A stretch of 12,882 nucleotides of DNA from Betaproteobacteria bacterium. GTDB lineage: Bacteria > Pseudomonadota > Gammaproteobacteria > Burkholderiales > Casimicrobiaceae. The first letter of the stretch is position 1, and each line of letters starts with the position of its first letter. The DNA is taken from positions 1 to 12,882 of the forward strand of contig VBDA01000141.1 of the NCBI GenBank assembly GCA_005883655.1, written 5' to 3'. The position numbers and the translations under genes are program-made. This document shows, piece by piece, positions 1-6,282 of the stretch. The notes beneath the pieces were generated by a model, which did no database searches, was not told the origin of the DNA, and worked only from the letters and a program-made list of their open reading frames with translations.

Positions 1-1
1 C

Positions 2-52
2 AAGTCGGCCGAATACGATAATTTCCTCGTTGCGCTCCAGGCAGTCGCCTGA
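2..52 (+). CDS. C-terminal tail of an unidentified protein (partial)
   Basis: The frame is open from the window edge and encodes 16 residues ending in LVALQAVA before a TGA stop. Codon choice is normal for this DNA. A perfect 9-bp hairpin begins 16 bases after the stop, which supports a real gene end here. The piece is too short to assign to a family, and the true start lies outside the window. Coding status is an inference from the open frame and the hairpin position. Confidence 0.35.
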   Translation, partial: KSAEYDNFLVALQAVA

Positions 53-67
53 ATTCCATCGCGCGTT

Positions 68-90
68 GCGGCATCGATTTCCGATGCCGC
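68..90 (+). terminator. Hairpin after the first gene, possible terminator
   Basis: A perfect 9-bp inverted repeat (GCGGCATCG and CGATGCCGC) encloses the 5-base loop ATTTC. It lies just downstream of the stop at 52. The following bases (TCATCTAGTATTT) are only moderately T-rich, so termination efficiency is uncertain. Confidence 0.45.
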
Positions 91-260
91 TCATCTAGTA
101 TTTAATCCGCTACTTCGACGCCGTACGCACATACACGGAACCTGGCACGACGATTGCGTAATTGTGGGTGGGTGCTTCGGGCAGTGGGATATTCCGGCAA
201 TTTTTTCCACTTCCGAACTTTGATTCACATGCGCTCGGCTTCGAGCAGAAAGGATTACAA

Positions 261-428
261 ATGCTCCACTATGCGCTGGTATTTTTTGTCGTTGCGCTGA
301 TCGCCGCGGTGTTCGGATTCGGTGGCATCGCCGCCGGCGCCGCGGAGATCGCGAAAGTACTGTTTTTCATATTCCTGGTGCTGTTCGTCATATCCCTTGT
401 CGCGGGCTTGTTCCGAAGAGGGCCATAG
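261..428 (+). CDS. DUF1328 (YtjA-like) small inner-membrane protein
   Basis: This 55-residue protein is almost entirely hydrophobic and starts MLHYALVFFVVALIAA. It has two predicted membrane helices, about residues 4-24 and 31-50, separated by the glycine- and alanine-rich turn GFGGIAAGAAEIAK, and ends in the basic tail FRRGP. This length, the MLxYALxFxxxALIAAxxGFGGIAAGAA pattern and the late VAGL motif are typical of DUF1328/YtjA, whose molecular role is unknown and which is often found among stress or envelope genes. The start at 261 is chosen because AAAGGA lies a few bases upstream and homologues begin there; the frame extends further upstream but that part is not membrane-like. It stands alone, with more than 400 bases before the next gene. 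Confidence 0.9.
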   Translation: MLHYALVFFVVALIAAVFGFGGIAAGAAEIAKVLFFIFLVLFVISLVAGLFRRGP

Positions 429-872
429 GCGCGTCGCATTGGGCAGGCGAATTGTGGCACGGCGATCGCACTGAGTGCGACCACATTCGAAACAACGACA
501 TCCGGCTGCGTCCGCACGATCGCAACAGGTGTTCGTTCCACGTAATGCCATTATCTTTGGACTGCAAACACCGCGGCCGGTCTGTAAAGGCCGGCCGCGG
601 TGGATGCAGCCGCGGGCGGGGCTCCCTCCTACCTCCCCCTTTGCTTCGCCCGCTTTTCTTTTTCTCACCTTCCCGCTTTGCGGCGCGGTAATTTCTACCG
701 CGGGCGGCAAGAGCTACCGGACGCTCGATCGTCGCCCCGTGAAATAGAGCGACATAACAAGGCTTGGGCAATAATTGAGAGATGGCATGCGGATTGCTCA
801 GCTTGCTCAGCGTTGCCGGGAGCACACATCAGGGGTGTTCATCCGACATCCACATCGTAAAAGGAGACCGCT
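429..872. other. Intergenic stretch with two hairpins, no convincing gene
   Basis: Overlapping open frames here on both strands give Arg/Pro/Ser-rich translations typical of non-coding GC-rich DNA, and none has a good ribosome binding site. A 6-bp stem with a 3-base loop (466-471 with 475-480) follows the DUF1328 stop, and a stronger 12-bp stem lies at 569-602. The stretch presumably holds the promoter for the gene at 873, but I cannot point to a clear -35/-10 pair. Confidence 0.5.
569..602. repeat. Perfect 12-bp inverted repeat
   Basis: The arms CACCGCGGCCGG (569-580) and CCGGCCGCGGTG (591-602) are exact reverse complements around the 10-base spacer TCTGTAAAGG. The stem is almost pure G+C, so an RNA hairpin would be very stable. 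No T-tract follows directly; a pyrimidine-rich, T-rich run comes only at about 650-665. It could end transcription from the DUF1328 gene, act as an RNA-processing or protein-binding site, or be incidental. Confidence 0.6.
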
Positions 873-1187
873 ATGGAACTCAGCAGCGACAGCGTTGAAC
901 GCAAGGCCAGTCAGGCGCATTTCGCGGTGGATAGCGCAGCCGCCAAGGCGACCGAAAGAGCAGCGCCGGCAATAGACCGCGCCGCTCAAGCGGCGCATCA
1001 GACCGTCGACAAGGTTGCGCAAGCGGCTGCTCCAGCCGCGGATTGGATCAATCAGAATGCGGAGCAATTGAAACAACAGCAGGAAGCGCTGATCGAGAGC
1101 TGCCGCAGCTATGTCCGCGACCGTCCGCTGGCCGCCGTCGGGTTGGCGCTTGCCGCCGGCTATCTGGTCGGGCGCTTGGCCCGGTAG
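873..1187 (+). CDS. YqjD/ElaB-type (DUF883-like) membrane-anchored protein
   Basis: This 104-residue protein has a long Ala/Gln/Lys-rich helical region (about residues 8-75, with Ala-rich repeats such as AAPAIDRAAQAA) that probably forms a coiled coil. The C-terminal block is SYVRDRPLAAVGLALAAGYLVGR, where the V-R-x-x-P motif precedes a single membrane helix at about 85-101. That layout matches the DUF883 family. In E. coli the relatives YqjD, ElaB and YgaM are tail-anchored inner-membrane proteins that bind ribosomes in stationary phase; that role is family knowledge, not shown here. The start is supported by AAGGAG 6 bases upstream. It is the first of three closely packed genes resembling yqjD-yqjE-yqjK: the next frame begins 11 bases after this stop. 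Confidence 0.85.
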   Translation: MELSSDSVERKASQAHFAVDSAAAKATERAAPAIDRAAQAAHQTVDKVAQAAAPAADWINQNAEQLKQQQEALIESCRSYVRDRPLAAVGLALAAGYLVGRLAR

Positions 1188-1197
1188 AGCTGAGGCA

Positions 1198-1569
1198 GTG
1201 GATCGGCAAGAGGCCGAGGGTGCGTTGTCCCCCGGTCAAAGCGTGTTCGAGATCTTAGGCAGCGTGCGCGCGCTCGTCGCCGACGAGGCGGACCTTCTCG
1301 CCGCCGAGGCAAATGTAGCGGTACGCACCCTTGTCGCGTGCGTCATCGTCGCCGTCGCAGCGGCCGTCCTTGGCGTGCTCGGTATCGCGGCCTTGTTGGC
1401 GATGGTCGCGATGCAAATCGTCGAAAACGGTTACTCGTGGCCGGTCGCGCTGGGGTGCGTTTTTCTGACCTGTGCCTTGGGCAGCGCGGCGTTAGTCTTC
1501 ACCTTGCGTGGGCTTACTTTGCATGAGCTGTTCGCGGCGTCGCGCGGCGAACTGCGTGGCAAAGCTTAA
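1198..1569 (+). CDS. YqjE-like membrane protein of the phage-holin superfamily
   Basis: From a GTG start this gives 123 residues. An amphipathic N-terminal region with SVFEILGSVRALVADEADLLAAE (about 15-37) is followed by two long hydrophobic segments, about 44-75 and 80-104, and a short charged tail. The acidic N-terminal helix plus two-helix hairpin is the layout of the putative holin superfamily III (YqjE) proteins that commonly follow a YqjD/DUF883 gene. The molecular role is unknown; despite the name they are chromosomal membrane proteins with no evidence here of lysis. GTG at 1198 is chosen because GAGG precedes it and it lies 11 bases after the previous stop. Spacing is tight, so an in-frame TTG at 1225 or GTG at 1243 is possible. 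Longer versions would overlap the upstream gene with a non-membrane-like extension. Confidence 0.75.
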   Translation: MDRQEAEGALSPGQSVFEILGSVRALVADEADLLAAEANVAVRTLVACVIVAVAAAVLGVLGIAALLAMVAMQIVENGYSWPVALGCVFLTCALGSAALVFTLRGLTLHELFAASRGELRGKA

Positions 1570-1585
1570 TGGCGAGATCACGTCG

Positions 1586-1954
1586 ATGATCGACCGGCGA
1601 ACCGTGCAGGCTTCACAACAATCGGTCGCCGCGCGAAAAGCCACGCTCGCAGCGCAATGGTTGGCGCTGCAGGCGCGGATCCGCGATGTGGCGACTCAGC
1701 CTGCGACACTCGGCGCGGTGGCGCTTGCCGGCGGGATCGTCGGCTGGCGCTCGGCCGCTCCAGAGAAGGTCGTCGAGGTGGAATGCAAATGTCCGGAGAA
1801 GACGCGCCCGTCGCTATTGGGCGCCGGGATGCGCACGCTCGCGATCGCTACCTTGCAGGCGGCGGCTTCCATCGCGTCAGAGGAATTCCTGCGCAGCACG
1901 CTGGCGCAAGCGGCCCGCGACGACGGTGCCGATAATACGCAGCACGAGCCGTAG
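1586..1954 (+). CDS. Hypothetical protein in the yqjK position
   Basis: This 122-residue protein is unrecognised by sequence. It has a basic, Gln/Ala-rich N-terminal helix (residues 1-36), a weakly hydrophobic segment at about 40-54 containing GAVALAGGIVGW, a short Cys-containing stretch (VECKCPEK, 65-72) and a second Ala-rich hydrophobic helix at about 80-98. It begins 16 bases after the YqjE-like stop, with GGCGAG about 9 bases before the ATG, so it is almost certainly co-transcribed with the two genes before it. In enterobacteria the third gene of this operon is yqjK, also small and uncharacterised. The match here rests on position and general helical, membrane-associated character, not on clear homology. 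Confidence 0.65.
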   Translation: MIDRRTVQASQQSVAARKATLAAQWLALQARIRDVATQPATLGAVALAGGIVGWRSAAPEKVVEVECKCPEKTRPSLLGAGMRTLAIATLQAAASIASEEFLRSTLAQAARDDGADNTQHEP

Positions 1955-2004
1955 CGCGCACGCTTGCAGACAGTACTGGCATGCGGCTTGCTCCGATTTC
2001 GTGA

Positions 2005-2022
2005 GGGTGAATCGAATCACCC
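2005..2022 (+). repeat. 6-bp hairpin in the entericidin leader
   Basis: GGGTGA (2005-2010) and TCACCC (2017-2022) pair perfectly around the 6-base loop ATCGAA. It lies between the stop at 1954 and the ribosome binding site at 2036-2040. It could be a weak stop signal for the upstream operon or a leader structure; no T-tract follows. Confidence 0.35.
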
Positions 2023-2047
2023 AATTCGACAAATTGAGGGAACTGCC

Positions 2048-2194
2048 ATGTTCAAGAAACTCATATTTTGCTTTGCGGCACTTGCCGCGATTTCGCTGAC
2101 CGCGTGCAACACGATCCAGGGCGCAGGCAAGGACGTAGAGCGAGGCGGCCAGAAGATTCAAGAAGAAGCCAAGGAAGTGAAGCAGAAGCTTTAA
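2048..2194 (+). CDS. ecnB: Entericidin A/B family lipoprotein
   Basis: This 48-residue protein has a lipoprotein signal sequence: basic MFKK, a hydrophobic core LIFCFAALAAISL, and the lipobox LTAC with the lipidated Cys at position 20. The mature part is NTIQGAGKDVERGGQKIQEEAKEV, where the N-T-I-x-G-x-G-K-D-V-x-x-x-G motif is characteristic of the entericidin EcnA/EcnB family. EcnB is an envelope bacteriolytic lipoprotein and EcnA its antidote in E. coli; in many proteobacteria a single family member exists and its role is uncertain. The start at 2048 is fixed by GAGGG seven bases upstream and by the signal sequence. Only one copy is seen, so a toxin/antidote pair is not supported here. The A versus B assignment is tentative. 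Confidence 0.88.
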   Translation: MFKKLIFCFAALAAISLTACNTIQGAGKDVERGGQKIQEEAKEVKQKL

Positions 2195-2432
2195 ACAGCG
2201 GGTCTGGCATGTCGCCGCCTTCACTCTCCCGCAAGGCGGTGACATATCGACTGAGTCATACCGCGGATCGCTCTCATGGTGATCCGAAAATGCTTTTCGG
2301 AATCATCCTCATAGATTTCGATGCGGAACGATTTACAGCGTTGCCCCACGCCGCGGAAGGATTTACCACGCACCTGCCTCGGTATCCGCGCGCTTATACA
2401 GTAAGTCCCTGAAGCAATAAAACAATTTGCGT

Positions 2433-2460
2433 TTGGCATGACCGTTGCTCAAATTATGAT
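2433..2460 (+). promoter_or_regulatory. Sigma70-type promoter for the CsbD gene
   Basis: TTGGCA (2433-2438) and TATGAT (2455-2460) each match the consensus hexamer at five of six positions and are separated by 16 bases. Transcription would start near 2467, about 60 bases before the csbD start codon. Seen by eye; not experimentally supported. Confidence 0.6.
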
Positions 2461-2483
2461 GCACCGGCCTCAAACGCGGTGAA

Positions 2484-2509
2484 TCCGGTTCGGGCCGGAA
2501 ACTTTTTTT
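2484..2509 (+). terminator. Short hairpin plus T7 tract in the csbD leader
   Basis: TCCGG (2484-2488) pairs with CCGGA (2495-2499) around the loop TTCGGG, and seven T residues follow at 2503-2509. The shape is that of a weak intrinsic terminator. It sits between the promoter at 2433-2460 and the csbD ribosome binding site, so it may work as an attenuator. The alternative is that it ends transcripts coming from upstream, in which case CCGGCC at 2464-2469 could pair with GGCCGG at 2493-2498 to give a different stem. Confidence 0.45.
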
Positions 2510-2528
2510 AACCAGCCTAGGAGTGCAC

Positions 2529-2729
2529 ATGAATTGGGATCGTGTCGAAGGCAACTGGAAGCAGGTGAGCGGGAAGGTCAAGCAGCAGTGGGGCAAGCTT
2601 ACCGACGATACGCTGGCGCAGATCAACGGCAAGCGCGATCAACTCGTCGGCAAGATTCAGGAGGCGTATGGCATCAACCGTGACGAGGCCGATCGGCAAG
2701 TCAGGGATTGGGAATCATTGAATCAATGA
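2529..2729 (+). CDS. CsbD family stress protein (YjbJ-like)
   Basis: This 66-residue hydrophilic, largely helical protein begins MNWDRVEGNWKQVSGKVKQQ, the diagnostic opening of CsbD/YjbJ, and continues with WGKLTDDTL and a KRDQLVGKIQEAYG block. The full length fits the family. CsbD is a sigmaB-controlled protein in Bacillus and YjbJ is an abundant RpoS-linked protein in E. coli; the biochemical function is unknown. ATG at 2529 is preferred over the in-frame GTG six bases earlier because TAGGAG is correctly spaced for it and the family starts MNWD. The gene has its own promoter-like sequence and an attenuator-like leader. Confidence 0.93.
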   Translation: MNWDRVEGNWKQVSGKVKQQWGKLTDDTLAQINGKRDQLVGKIQEAYGINRDEADRQVRDWESLNQ

Positions 2730-2739
2730 GCACACTTCA

Positions 2740-2770
2740 GTGACAGCGGATGTTGCCGTCACCCCAATTT
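2740..2770 (+). terminator. Probable terminator after csbD
   Basis: GTGACAGC (2740-2747) and GCCGTCAC (2755-2762) form an 8-bp stem with one A-C mismatch around a 7-base loop. CCCAATTTTT follows, so a short T-run is present close to the stem. It lies 11 bases after the csbD stop. Confidence 0.5.
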
Positions 2771-2795
2771 TTCCATAACGAGAAGAGGTAGGACT

Positions 2796-3185
2796 ATGAA
2801 ATTTTCGATCAGAGAATTGCTCTTGGCATCGACGCTGTGCGCGTTTGCCAGCGGCGTTCAAGCCGCCGATCCCGATAAAGCGCAACGCGAAGCCGCGTAC
2901 AAGGAGACCGTCGCGCATGCTGACGCCGACTACAAGGCTGCCAAGGAGGCCTGCAAGACCCGCCAGGGCAACGACAAGGATGTCTGCATGAAGGAAGCCA
3001 AGGCAGCGCATGTCAAGGCAACCGCAGACGCCAAGGCGAAACGCAAGTCCGCGGCAGCGATGGCCGATGCACGCGAAGACAAGATGGACGCCAACTACAA
3101 GGTCGCCAAGGAGAAGTGCGATACGATGTCCGGGGATGCGAAAGACAGCTGCATCCGAGACGCGAAAATGAAGTATCACCAATAA
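2796..3185 (+). CDS. Periplasmic Lys/Ala-rich protein with two C-x10-C repeats
   Basis: This 129-residue protein has a signal peptide (MKFSIRELLLASTLCAFASG, predicted cleavage after VQA at 23). The mature protein is very rich in Lys, Ala and Asp and strongly helical. It contains an internal duplication: residues 45-69 and 100-124 share the pattern [DN]-Y-K-x-A-K-E-x-C-x10-C-x5-AK, with Cys at 53/64 and 108/119, a 55-residue period. Each pair probably forms a disulfide that staples a helical hairpin in the periplasm; this is an inference from the even spacing. The start is supported by GAAGAGG upstream. No named family is assigned; similar short exported proteins of unknown function are, to my knowledge, found in betaproteobacteria. 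Confidence 0.8.
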   Translation: MKFSIRELLLASTLCAFASGVQAADPDKAQREAAYKETVAHADADYKAAKEACKTRQGNDKDVCMKEAKAAHVKATADAKAKRKSAAAMADAREDKMDANYKVAKEKCDTMSGDAKDSCIRDAKMKYHQ

Positions 3186-3193
3186 AAGACATG

Positions 3194-3218
3194 GCGCCGT
3201 CACTTTGCGTGACGGCGC
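3194..3218 (+). terminator. Perfect 10-bp hairpin between two small genes
   Basis: GCGCCGTCAC (3194-3203) and GTGACGGCGC (3209-3218) pair fully around the 5-base loop TTTGC. It begins 8 bases after the stop at 3185 and ends 1 base before the GGAG ribosome binding site of the next gene. No T-tract follows, so it may be a weak terminator, an mRNA-stabilising 3' end or a structure tuning translation of the next gene. Confidence 0.5.
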
Positions 3219-3229
3219 TGGAGCTTGCC

Positions 3230-3436
3230 ATGGAGCAATGCATCTATACCGTCCAGCAACGCGACGACACGCGATGGCATGTCTACGAGACGGGGATCGG
3301 GCGGTCGCTGGCGAGTTTTGGATTGAAAGAGGACGCCGTGGAGTATGCGCGCGACCTGGCACGTTCGAGGTCACCGGCGGAAGCTGATCTCGAGGTCGTC
3401 GAAATGAAGAGGCGTCGCGAACGCGCCAGCGCGTAG
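3230..3436 (+). CDS. Small DUF2188-like hypothetical protein
   Basis: This 68-residue soluble protein has a pattern of a beta-rich start (IYTVQQRDDTRWHVYETG), a hydrophobic turn with ASFGLKEDAVEYARDLARS, a further strand (ADLEVVEM) and a basic tail (KRRRERASA). The W-x-V near the start and the later F-x-x-K-x-x-A-x-x-x-A-R helix resemble small DUF2188-type proteins, but the similarity is loose. The start at 3230 has GGAG six bases upstream. No membrane segment or signal is seen. It may be co-transcribed with the exported protein before it, through the intervening hairpin. Confidence 0.6.
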   Translation: MEQCIYTVQQRDDTRWHVYETGIGRSLASFGLKEDAVEYARDLARSRSPAEADLEVVEMKRRRERASA

Positions 3437-4044
3437 CGAGTTACAATCCGGGGCAGGTCGTGCACCGCGTGCCCCGGACCGTGCATCAACGAGGCCTGGG
3501 CTCATCTGCGTGCAGCGATCGCTTTAACGCAGCGTGAGCTCATGTTCGCACGCAATACCGACGCGCGCCCTACCTTTTTCAAACTGCCGCGAAGCGCCGC
3601 CGCCGCTCGGACGCGGTCCTACAAGCGAATCCGACGCGCGCTGATAAACAGGCGCTACGGGCTTCGCTACATTCTCAACGTTAACCGTCAGCCAAGGGAC
3701 GCGATGCTCTTGACGAAAGTCGAGCGAGCAGCGGATCCCTCAAGCAGAGCGTCCATTGCGATATCGACGGTAATCAGGGCGAGGGAACTGCGATGTTGCT
3801 CCACTCGGAATACAAGTGCGCGATGTCCGCCGGAGCGAACGAATTGTCCGCGAAGTAGGAAGCGATGCAAATTCAGCGACAATCGCCGGGTGTGGGTTCC
3901 GCAACGATCACGGGGTTTCGATTGGCGGGACGACCTGGCCTTCGCCGATTTCAGCTCGGATTTCGACCCGCCGCGGCCGGCGGCGCCACGGCGACGTGGA
4001 TGTCTGCGCCCGCGCGACGCGCGCCGCAGCCTTCGGTAGCATCC
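3437..4044. other. Roughly 600-base region upstream of otsA without a convincing gene
   Basis: A plus-strand open frame at 3542-4039 translates to an Arg/Ser/Pro-rich sequence with no recognisable domain and is probably not a gene. A 9-bp stem with a 14-base loop (TCCGGGGCA 3447-3455 with TGCCCCGGA 3470-3478) follows the gene ending at 3436 and may be its terminator, though no T-tract is present. A 21-codon reading frame with a good ribosome binding site lies at 3793-3858. The otsA promoter should be here, but no clear sigma70 pair was found. Confidence 0.5.
3793..3858 (+). CDS. Possible leader peptide upstream of otsA
   Basis: A 21-residue frame begins MLLHSEYKCAMSAG and ends ELSAK. Its ATG is preceded by GAGGGAACTGC, the same eleven bases that precede the entericidin start. 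Its stop overlaps a second purine-rich site (TAGGAAG) that sits just before the upstream ATG at 3865, which is in frame with otsA. This spacing would suit a translated leader coupled to an extended OtsA. No homologue is recognised, and a chance short frame is as likely. Confidence 0.25.
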   Translation: MLLHSEYKCAMSAGANELSAK

Positions 4045-6282
4045 ATGGGGCGCTTGCGCTCGATCCGGCTTTCGTTGCGCTTTATCGCGCCCCTGGCGAT
4101 TACCTTGGCGTTGCTCGCTTATGGCCTGGTCCCACTGGTCGACCGCCTAACGCTGCGTTGGTGGGTCAACGACCTCGATACGCGCTCGCAGCTGATTGCC
4201 AACACGATGCACGATCAGCTTGCCGATCTGGTGGCTCAAGGGGCAGGACCGAAGATCAATAGCCTTTTCATGCGCGCGATACAGGACGAGCGTCTGTACG
4301 CGCTTGCCTACTGTGACGAAACACCGACTTACCCTTCCTCGCTCGGGTGCCGCCCGCCCGATCCGACGGGCGAGGGCCATTCGGTCGTTCGCTTGCGGCA
4401 AGGGCCGCTGCACGTCGTTCAGCATCCGGTGTTTCAAGGCACGGAACGACTTGGATCGCTGATTCTCGTCCACGACATGAGCTTCGTCGAACGACGCAGC
4501 GCCGACACGCGCCGCTACCTGATCGGGATGTTCGTCGTACTCGGTATTGTGATTTCGCTGGTCACCGTTTTCATCGCGCATCTTTCATGGCGTGGCTGGG
4601 TCAGCGGGGTACGGGCGTTGTTGCGCGGAGAAGGCATCGTCCAACCATTCGGCCCGGCATCGTCGTCAGAGGACGTCCATCCACTGGCGAGCGACCTCCG
4701 CGCTTTGTTGCGGGATCTGGACATGACTCGTCGCAGCCGCGATCAAACCGCTAACTGGAGCCCTGAGATGCTGCGCGGCGTCCTGCGCGAGCAGCTCCTC
4801 GGCGACGAGGTACTGGTTGTGTCGAACCGGGAGCCGTTCATCCATGTGCGCGCAGACAAGGAAATCGAGCTCCTCCGACCCGCGAGCGGACTGGTCACGG
4901 CATTGGAGCCGGTCATGCGCGCCTGTTCCGGAACCTGGATTGCGCATGGCAGCGGCAGCGCGGACCACTCGACCGTCGACCGTCACGACCGCCTTCGCGT
5001 GCCGCCTGAGAAGCCGACCTACACCCTGCGGCGGGTCTGGCTCTCGCCGGAGGAAGAGAAGGGCTACTACGCAGGTTTTGCCAACGAAGGGCTGTGGCCG
5101 CTGTGCCACATCGCCCACGTCCGTCCGATATTTCGCACCGCGGACTGGGAACAATACGTGCGTGTCAATCGGCGATTTGCCGATGTCGTATGTGAAGAAG
5201 CGCGAACCGAAGACCCGGTGGTTCTGGTCCAGGACTATCACTTCGCGCTGTTGCCGCGGATGATACGCGAGCGCTTGCCGGGGGCGACGATCATCACCTT
5301 CTGGCACATTCCATGGCCGAATCCGGAATCATTCGGCATCTGCCCGTGGAGAGAAGAGCTCATCGCGGGACTGCTGGGGAGTACGATCCTCGGCTTTCAT
5401 ACGCGATTTCATTGCCAGAATTTTGTCGAGACGGTCGATCGATTCCTGGAGGCCAGGATCGAACGTGAATCATCCACGATTTCCTATGGCGGCGATTTGA
5501 CTCGCGTCGAGCCTTATCCCATTTCGATTCAGTGGCCGTCGGAATGGGCGAACGATCAGTTGCCGGTTGCGCTTTGCCGCGCCAAGGTGCTGCGCGTCGA
5601 GCAGTTGCAAGACGACGTGCTCCTGGGAGTCGGTGTCGACCGCCTAGATTACACCAAGGGCATTGTCGAGCGTTTCCTTGCCGTCGAGCGTTTGCTCGAA
5701 CTGCATCCCGAGTACGTCGGCCGCTTCGTCTTCGTGCAGATTGCGGCGCCATCACGTTCGTCGCTCGAGGAATATCAGCACTTCGAATCGCGGGTGCGTA
5801 CGCTCGCGGCTCGCATCAACGCTCGATTCGGCCGTGACGGTTATCAGCCGATACACCTGAAGGTCGAGCACCATCCACCGCAGATCGTTAACGAGTACTA
5901 TCGCGCCGCCAATGTGTGCGTGGTGACGAGCCTACATGACGGGATGAATCTGGTCGCCAAGGAATTTATCGCGTCCCGTGACGACGAGCAGGGCGTGCTG
6001 GTACTCTCGCAATTCACCGGCGCAGCACGCGAGCTGCACGATGCGTTACTCGTGAATCCTTATCATGGCGAACAATGTGCCGAGGCGCTTTATCGCGCGC
6101 TTATCATGCCTGCGGACGAGCAACGCGTGCGCATGCGGAGCATGCGTCGGCTGGTTCAGGAATTTAACGTCTATCGTTGGGCCGGGGCGATGTTGCTCGA
6201 TGCAGCGCGCCTGCGGAATCGCCGGCGGGTCTCGCAGCGGATTGTCGAGCACCAGCGCGAAGCGACGCCGCTCCCGGAGTGA
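4045..6282 (+). CDS. otsA: Trehalose-6-phosphate synthase with N-terminal membrane sensor-like module
   Basis: OtsA transfers glucose from UDP-glucose to glucose-6-phosphate to make trehalose-6-phosphate. From ATG 4045 the protein is 745 residues, far longer than E. coli OtsA (about 470). Residues 12-32 and 158-180 are membrane helices around a roughly 125-residue periplasmic segment; a HAMP-like linker follows to about 240. The GT20 domain starts near 255 and shows SNREPF (260-265), VQDYHF (395-400), HIPWPNPE (421-428), DRLDYTKG (532-539, with R533 and K538 matching the UDP-contacting E. coli R262 and K267) and HDGMNLVAKE (631-640, with D632 and E640 matching D361 and E369). The catalytic part looks intact. 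The stop overlaps otsB. Start choice is uncertain: in-frame ATGs exist at 3865 (preceded by AGGA) and 4000, but the added residues look non-coding, while MGRLRSIRLSLRF directly precedes the first helix. A glucosylglycerol-phosphate synthase is a GT20 alternative made less likely by the otsB partner. Confidence 0.9.
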   Translation: MGRLRSIRLSLRFIAPLAITLALLAYGLVPLVDRLTLRWWVNDLDTRSQLIANTMHDQLADLVAQGAGPKINSLFMRAIQDERLYALAYCDETPTYPSSLGCRPPDPTGEGHSVVRLRQGPLHVVQHPVFQGTERLGSLILVHDMSFVERRSADTRRYLIGMFVVLGIVISLVTVFIAHLSWRGWVSGVRALLRGEGIVQPFGPASSSEDVHPLASDLRALLRDLDMTRRSRDQTANWSPEMLRGVLREQLLGDEVLVVSNREPFIHVRADKEIELLRPASGLVTALEPVMRACSGTWIAHGSGSADHSTVDRHDRLRVPPEKPTYTLRRVWLSPEEEKGYYAGFANEGLWPLCHIAHVRPIFRTADWEQYVRVNRRFADVVCEEARTEDPVVLVQDYHFALLPRMIRERLPGATIITFWHIPWPNPESFGICPWREELIAGLLGSTILGFHTRFHCQNFVETVDRFLEARIERESSTISYGGDLTRVEPYPISIQWPSEWANDQLPVALCRAKVLRVEQLQDDVLLGVGVDRLDYTKGIVERFLAVERLLELHPEYVGRFVFVQIAAPSRSSLEEYQHFESRVRTLAARINARFGRDGYQPIHLKVEHHPPQIVNEYYRAANVCVVTSLHDGMNLVAKEFIASRDDEQGVLVLSQFTGAARELHDALLVNPYHGEQCAEALYRALIMPADEQRVRMRSMRRLVQEFNVYRWAGAMLLDAARLRNRRRVSQRIVEHQREATPLPE

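Larger units (their letters stand above)
2195..2528. other. Intergenic stretch with hairpins and the csbD promoter and leader
   Basis: No convincing gene is visible. The stretch holds a 10-bp stem with one G-U pair (2210-2219 with 2235-2244), a compact 7-bp stem with a 3-base loop (CCGAAAA, TGC, TTTTCGG; 2284-2300), a sigma70-like promoter (2433-2460) and a short hairpin followed by seven T residues (2484-2509). The first hairpin, 16 bases after the entericidin stop, may mark the end of that transcript. Confidence 0.5.

Noticed and set aside
1198..1569. A prophage lysis (holin) gene
   Set aside because: The holin-superfamily similarity is that of chromosomal YqjE proteins next to a YqjD gene; no other phage genes are present.
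2048..2194. A complete entericidin toxin/antidote pair
   Set aside because: Only one entericidin-like frame is visible; no second lipobox peptide was found beside it.
2715..3374. 219-codon minus-strand frame
   Set aside because: It is antisense to the signal-peptide gene at 2796 and the gene at 3230. Although parts look hydrophobic, it has no start context and no repeat or motif of its own.
3542..4039. 165-codon plus-strand frame upstream of otsA
   Set aside because: The translation is dominated by Arg, Ser and Pro with no domain or ribosome site, as expected for non-coding GC-rich DNA.
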